Assembly: GCA_038209965.1 (NCBI GenBank)
Contig: JBBQXF010000005.1
Coordinates: forward strand, 1 to 64,000
Direction: 5' to 3'
Source: JALONO01 sp038209965
Lineage (GTDB): Bacteria > Bacteroidota > Bacteroidia > Cytophagales > Thermoflexibacteraceae
DNA: 64,000 bases
Below are positions 61,979 to 64,000 of this stretch, piece by piece (positions within the stretch are counted from its first letter, which is position 1; every line of letters begins with the position of its first letter). The position numbers and the translations under genes were made by a program. The notes beneath the pieces are model-generated. The model worked only from the letters and a program-made list of their open reading frames with translations, did not search any database and was not told the origin of the DNA.

Positions 61979-62560
61979 GTCCAGCTTAGCTATACTCACT
62001 GTATATCAGTAGGTTAGCCGGTATATTTAAGTAGGCAAATCATTGGAAAAGAATTACATTTTGTTTAAGTTTACAAAATGGATAAGTGATGGGCTATCCA
62101 GTTTTAGCTATTGCAAACAAAGTAATAGCCGATACTGATGGAAGCAAAAGCGAAGTAATTTCTAACTTGAAACTGCAGAAATTAAGATACTGCTTGCAAA
62201 GGTTTCTATAATGCCGTAGGCTGAACATTTGGTAGAAGGTAGCCACGGAAATGGATATGACATTCTTGGATCCGGCGCAAATTTACACGCAGCCGGGCAG
62301 GGTTTTGGGATTGTTGAGATAGAGTACTATTCGATAATCAATTACCTTTAAAATATTGTCCCAGGACTGCCTTCGTTTTAGTGCAGTATCAAAAAAAGAA
62401 TGGCCAACAAAATAAAATAAAAATTCCTATTGAAAATAAAAGTGAAATAAACCGTCCAATCCTTCGTTTTGAACGTTTGTAATCTGTGCTTCAAAGCGAT
62501 TGCAAGTTTTAGGCAGATTTTATTGAGATAGTAAAAAAATTATTTAAATAACTCAAATTT
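61979..62560. other. Gene-poor region with decayed sequence
   Basis: About 580 bases hold a degraded antitoxin fragment (62089-62211) and a short open stretch (62220-62351) without a recognisable family. The last ~160 bases are AT-rich and should carry the promoter of the OmpA gene. Confidence 0.5.
62089..62211 (+). pseudogene. Remnant of a Panacea/SocA-like (DUF4065) antitoxin domain
   Basis: The frame from ATG 62089 encodes about 40 residues matching the start of the Panacea domain: VLAIANKVIADTDG and then SNLKLQKLRYCLQ, where complete members continue 'LQKLLYYxQGFYLA'. Here the frame breaks: removing one A in the run after LQ restores GFYNA in the next frame, but stops follow at once. The rest of the domain (the 'WxxGPVxPxxY' part) is not recognisable. 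So it is a truncated, frameshifted remnant. No toxin gene is left beside it. Confidence 0.55.
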
Positions 62561-63637
62561 ATGAAGGCATTCGTTCTATTAATGTGTCTTATTTTAGCCA
62601 TTGTTGATTGCGCCGCGCAAACCAATGAAGATGTAGGGAACATTGGTTTTAAACGAGGGGATAAAATTATTTTTACTGACAATTTTAGCAAAGATGCCAT
62701 TGGAGATTTTCCGGCTAAGTGGGGCAGTACGCAAGGCGGGGAGATTAAAAAAATAACTGGGTTTGAGGAAAAATTTCTAAAAGTACCCGGCGGAAGCATC
62801 ATTAACTTGCAACTGGGCAAGCCATTGCCGGAAGACTTTACTTTAGACTATGACATGGTGTTACCGGCTGAAGTAGGCACGGTAGTTCCCTCCATTTGCT
62901 TTGGTGAAACGTTAGAAAAGCCGGGTATTATCCTAACACCACGAAAAGGTTTACAATTAACGGTGATACGTACTGGTAGGAAGGGTTTCAGCGATCGGAT
63001 TTTGTACGGCAGTGGTGGTGGTGCACTAAACAAAATCGACTACGTGGCAGCTACCGATAAAAAAATACACGTTGGTTTTATGGTAAATGGTAGCCGCATT
63101 CGCATGTATGTTGACGGCAAAAAAATGCTTGACTTACCTACACAATTTATCAATAGCTTTCGCAAAAATATTTACTTATCCAGCCCGACCAATGGATGGG
63201 CAGAAACCAAAACAGGCTATTTTTATGCCACCAATTTTATGCTTGCCGAAACTGGCAAAGATGCCCGGAGCCAAGTTGTAAAAGATTTGTTTGAAAATGG
63301 CGAAGCAAGTACTACTGCTATTCAATTTAAAGTAAATAGTGATGCCATCCTTGCCGAAAGTGACCTAGTCATTAACGAATTAGTAACCGGGATGAAAGCA
63401 AATGCGGCGGTTACTATTAAAATCATCGGCCATACGGACAGTGATGGAGACGCAGTTAAAAACATGGAACTGAGCAAGAAAAGGGCCAATGCCGTGAAAA
63501 TGAAAATGGTGAGTTTGGGCATTGCGCAGAACCGCATCACCACCGACGGAGAGGGCGAAAGTAATCCAATTGCCGACAATGCAACTGCCGAAGGCAAAGC
63601 CCAAAACCGACGGGTAGTATTTATGAAAACCAACTAA
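62561..63637 (+). CDS. OmpA-family outer membrane protein
   Basis: This 358-residue exported protein has a signal peptide (~1-19). A beta-sandwich-like middle (~35-225, resembling a concanavalin-type fold) is followed by a C-terminal OmpA peptidoglycan-binding domain (~245-358). That domain has IKIIGHTDSDGDAVKNMELSKKRA and NRRVVFM, with the Asp and Arg that hold diaminopimelate. It probably tethers the outer membrane to the cell wall. Its composition is richer in A and T than the genes to the left. A lipoprotein gene starts 8 bases after its stop, so the two form a unit. Confidence 0.88.
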   Translation: MKAFVLLMCLILAIVDCAAQTNEDVGNIGFKRGDKIIFTDNFSKDAIGDFPAKWGSTQGGEIKKITGFEEKFLKVPGGSIINLQLGKPLPEDFTLDYDMVLPAEVGTVVPSICFGETLEKPGIILTPRKGLQLTVIRTGRKGFSDRILYGSGGGALNKIDYVAATDKKIHVGFMVNGSRIRMYVDGKKMLDLPTQFINSFRKNIYLSSPTNGWAETKTGYFYATNFMLAETGKDARSQVVKDLFENGEASTTAIQFKVNSDAILAESDLVINELVTGMKANAAVTIKIIGHTDSDGDAVKNMELSKKRANAVKMKMVSLGIAQNRITTDGEGESNPIADNATAEGKAQNRRVVFMKTN

Positions 63638-63645
63638 GGAACAAG

Positions 63646-64000
63646 ATGTATCGGATCACTTTTTTGCTCCTCCTGCTGAGTGTTGGCTGTGGCGTTTTGC
63701 CAAATGGCACTTCCTATCTTGGCGAAGAAAGGATATTTGGCAAATCTTTCAACAGCACCTTTAGAACTGAATACAGGGAAGCCGGGCCGAGGGAATCGGC
63801 TTGGGAGCTTGGCATTGCCATTCAGCCGCATAAAGATGGCCGGATTAAAGGCATTCGAATTAAAAATCCTACATTGGGCTATGTACGATTGTCGGTTTGG
63901 GATGCTGATACGCGAATGTTGATCCAAACGATGAATGTGAACATTAACAATACTAGTGACTACAATTTTGTTTATTGCCAAATACCCATTGTTGCCAATA
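63646..64000 (+). CDS. Putative lipoprotein with DUF4082-like beta domain (partial)
   Basis: The frame is open from ATG 63646 to the window edge (118 residues seen, C-terminus missing). It begins with a lipoprotein signal (MYRITFLLLLLSVGC, lipobox LSVGC). The mature part has WELGIAIQPHKDGRIKGIRIKNP, a pattern like DUF4082 beta-sandwich domains. It lies 8 bases after the OmpA gene on the same strand and is likely cotranscribed. The function is unknown; an outer-membrane surface or periplasmic role is likely. Confidence 0.7.
   Translation, partial: MYRITFLLLLLSVGCGVLPNGTSYLGEERIFGKSFNSTFRTEYREAGPRESAWELGIAIQPHKDGRIKGIRIKNPTLGYVRLSVWDADTRMLIQTMNVNINNTSDYNFVYCQIPIVAN

Overview
The window looks like a chromosomal segment of a Bacteroidota bacterium (Cytophagia/Saprospiria-like; I cannot resolve it further). 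Three things support this. At least 19 genes have a TAnnTTTG-type -7 promoter box upstream instead of a sigma70 -10/-35 pair, and Shine-Dalgarno sequences are weak. The gene content is typical of the phylum: OstA-like protein, DUF4920, an elongated NusB, Smr/DUF2027, the bacillithiol protein YtxJ, a CcoG/CcoH/TauE-type set, and IF-2 with a long low-complexity N-terminus. Most of the window is moderately GC-rich housekeeping DNA.

Layout. 0.5-6 kb: a PHM-like copper/cytochrome lipoprotein, a lone mreB, a Gfo/Idh/MocA oxidoreductase and a lone leuD. 6.1-10.1 kb: recA with a strong terminator, then an overlapping run of two small membrane proteins, a glycosyltransferase and an FkbM methyltransferase. 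10.2-19.3 kb: aminotransferase, serS, ytxJ, acyltransferase, DUF4920, Smr protein-tsaD-cytochrome c run, YtxH protein, nusB. 19.5 kb: tRNA-Ala(GGC). 19.7-25.9 kb: lgt and uvrA (divergent), and a HAMP-GAF-PAS sensor without a kinase. 26.0-31.0 kb: the accessory region. An alpha/beta hydrolase is followed by three arrays of an 81-89 bp multi-hairpin repeat. These arrays enclose a formylglycine-generating-enzyme-like protein and two AT-richer glycosyltransferase-type genes. 31-43 kb: a sortilin-like propeller protein, an orphan DNA methyltransferase, the ccoG-ccoH-tauE maturation set, a PiT transporter, a CoA-transferase, TrkA and a DnaJ-like protein. 43.5-52.3 kb: amidotransferase, an alpha-glucan phosphorylase homologue, dipeptidyl peptidase IV, a sugar isomerase, YbjN, a nonsense-interrupted SRPBCC gene and a secreted nuclease. 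52.9-64 kb: infB, a GCS2-CBS fusion, an OstA-like protein, a SpoIIE phosphatase, a decayed Panacea-type antitoxin fragment, an OmpA protein and the start of a lipoprotein gene.

The most interesting item is the FGE-like protein at 27259-28605. Its last ~35 codons look like the variable region of a diversity-generating retroelement (DGR): NNY codons lie where FGE-type DGR templates carry AAY. The first catalytic cysteine is missing, and the N-terminus is a short helical domain resembling effector-associated adaptor domains. No reverse transcriptase or template is in the window, so it would be a remote or orphan DGR target. The surrounding hairpin-repeat arrays share a terminal element and may define a mobile or recombination-prone island. 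Other points worth checking are a Lys-to-Thr change at the expected PLP lysine of the glucan phosphorylase homologue, an in-frame stop in the SRPBCC gene, and the GCS2-CBS fusion.
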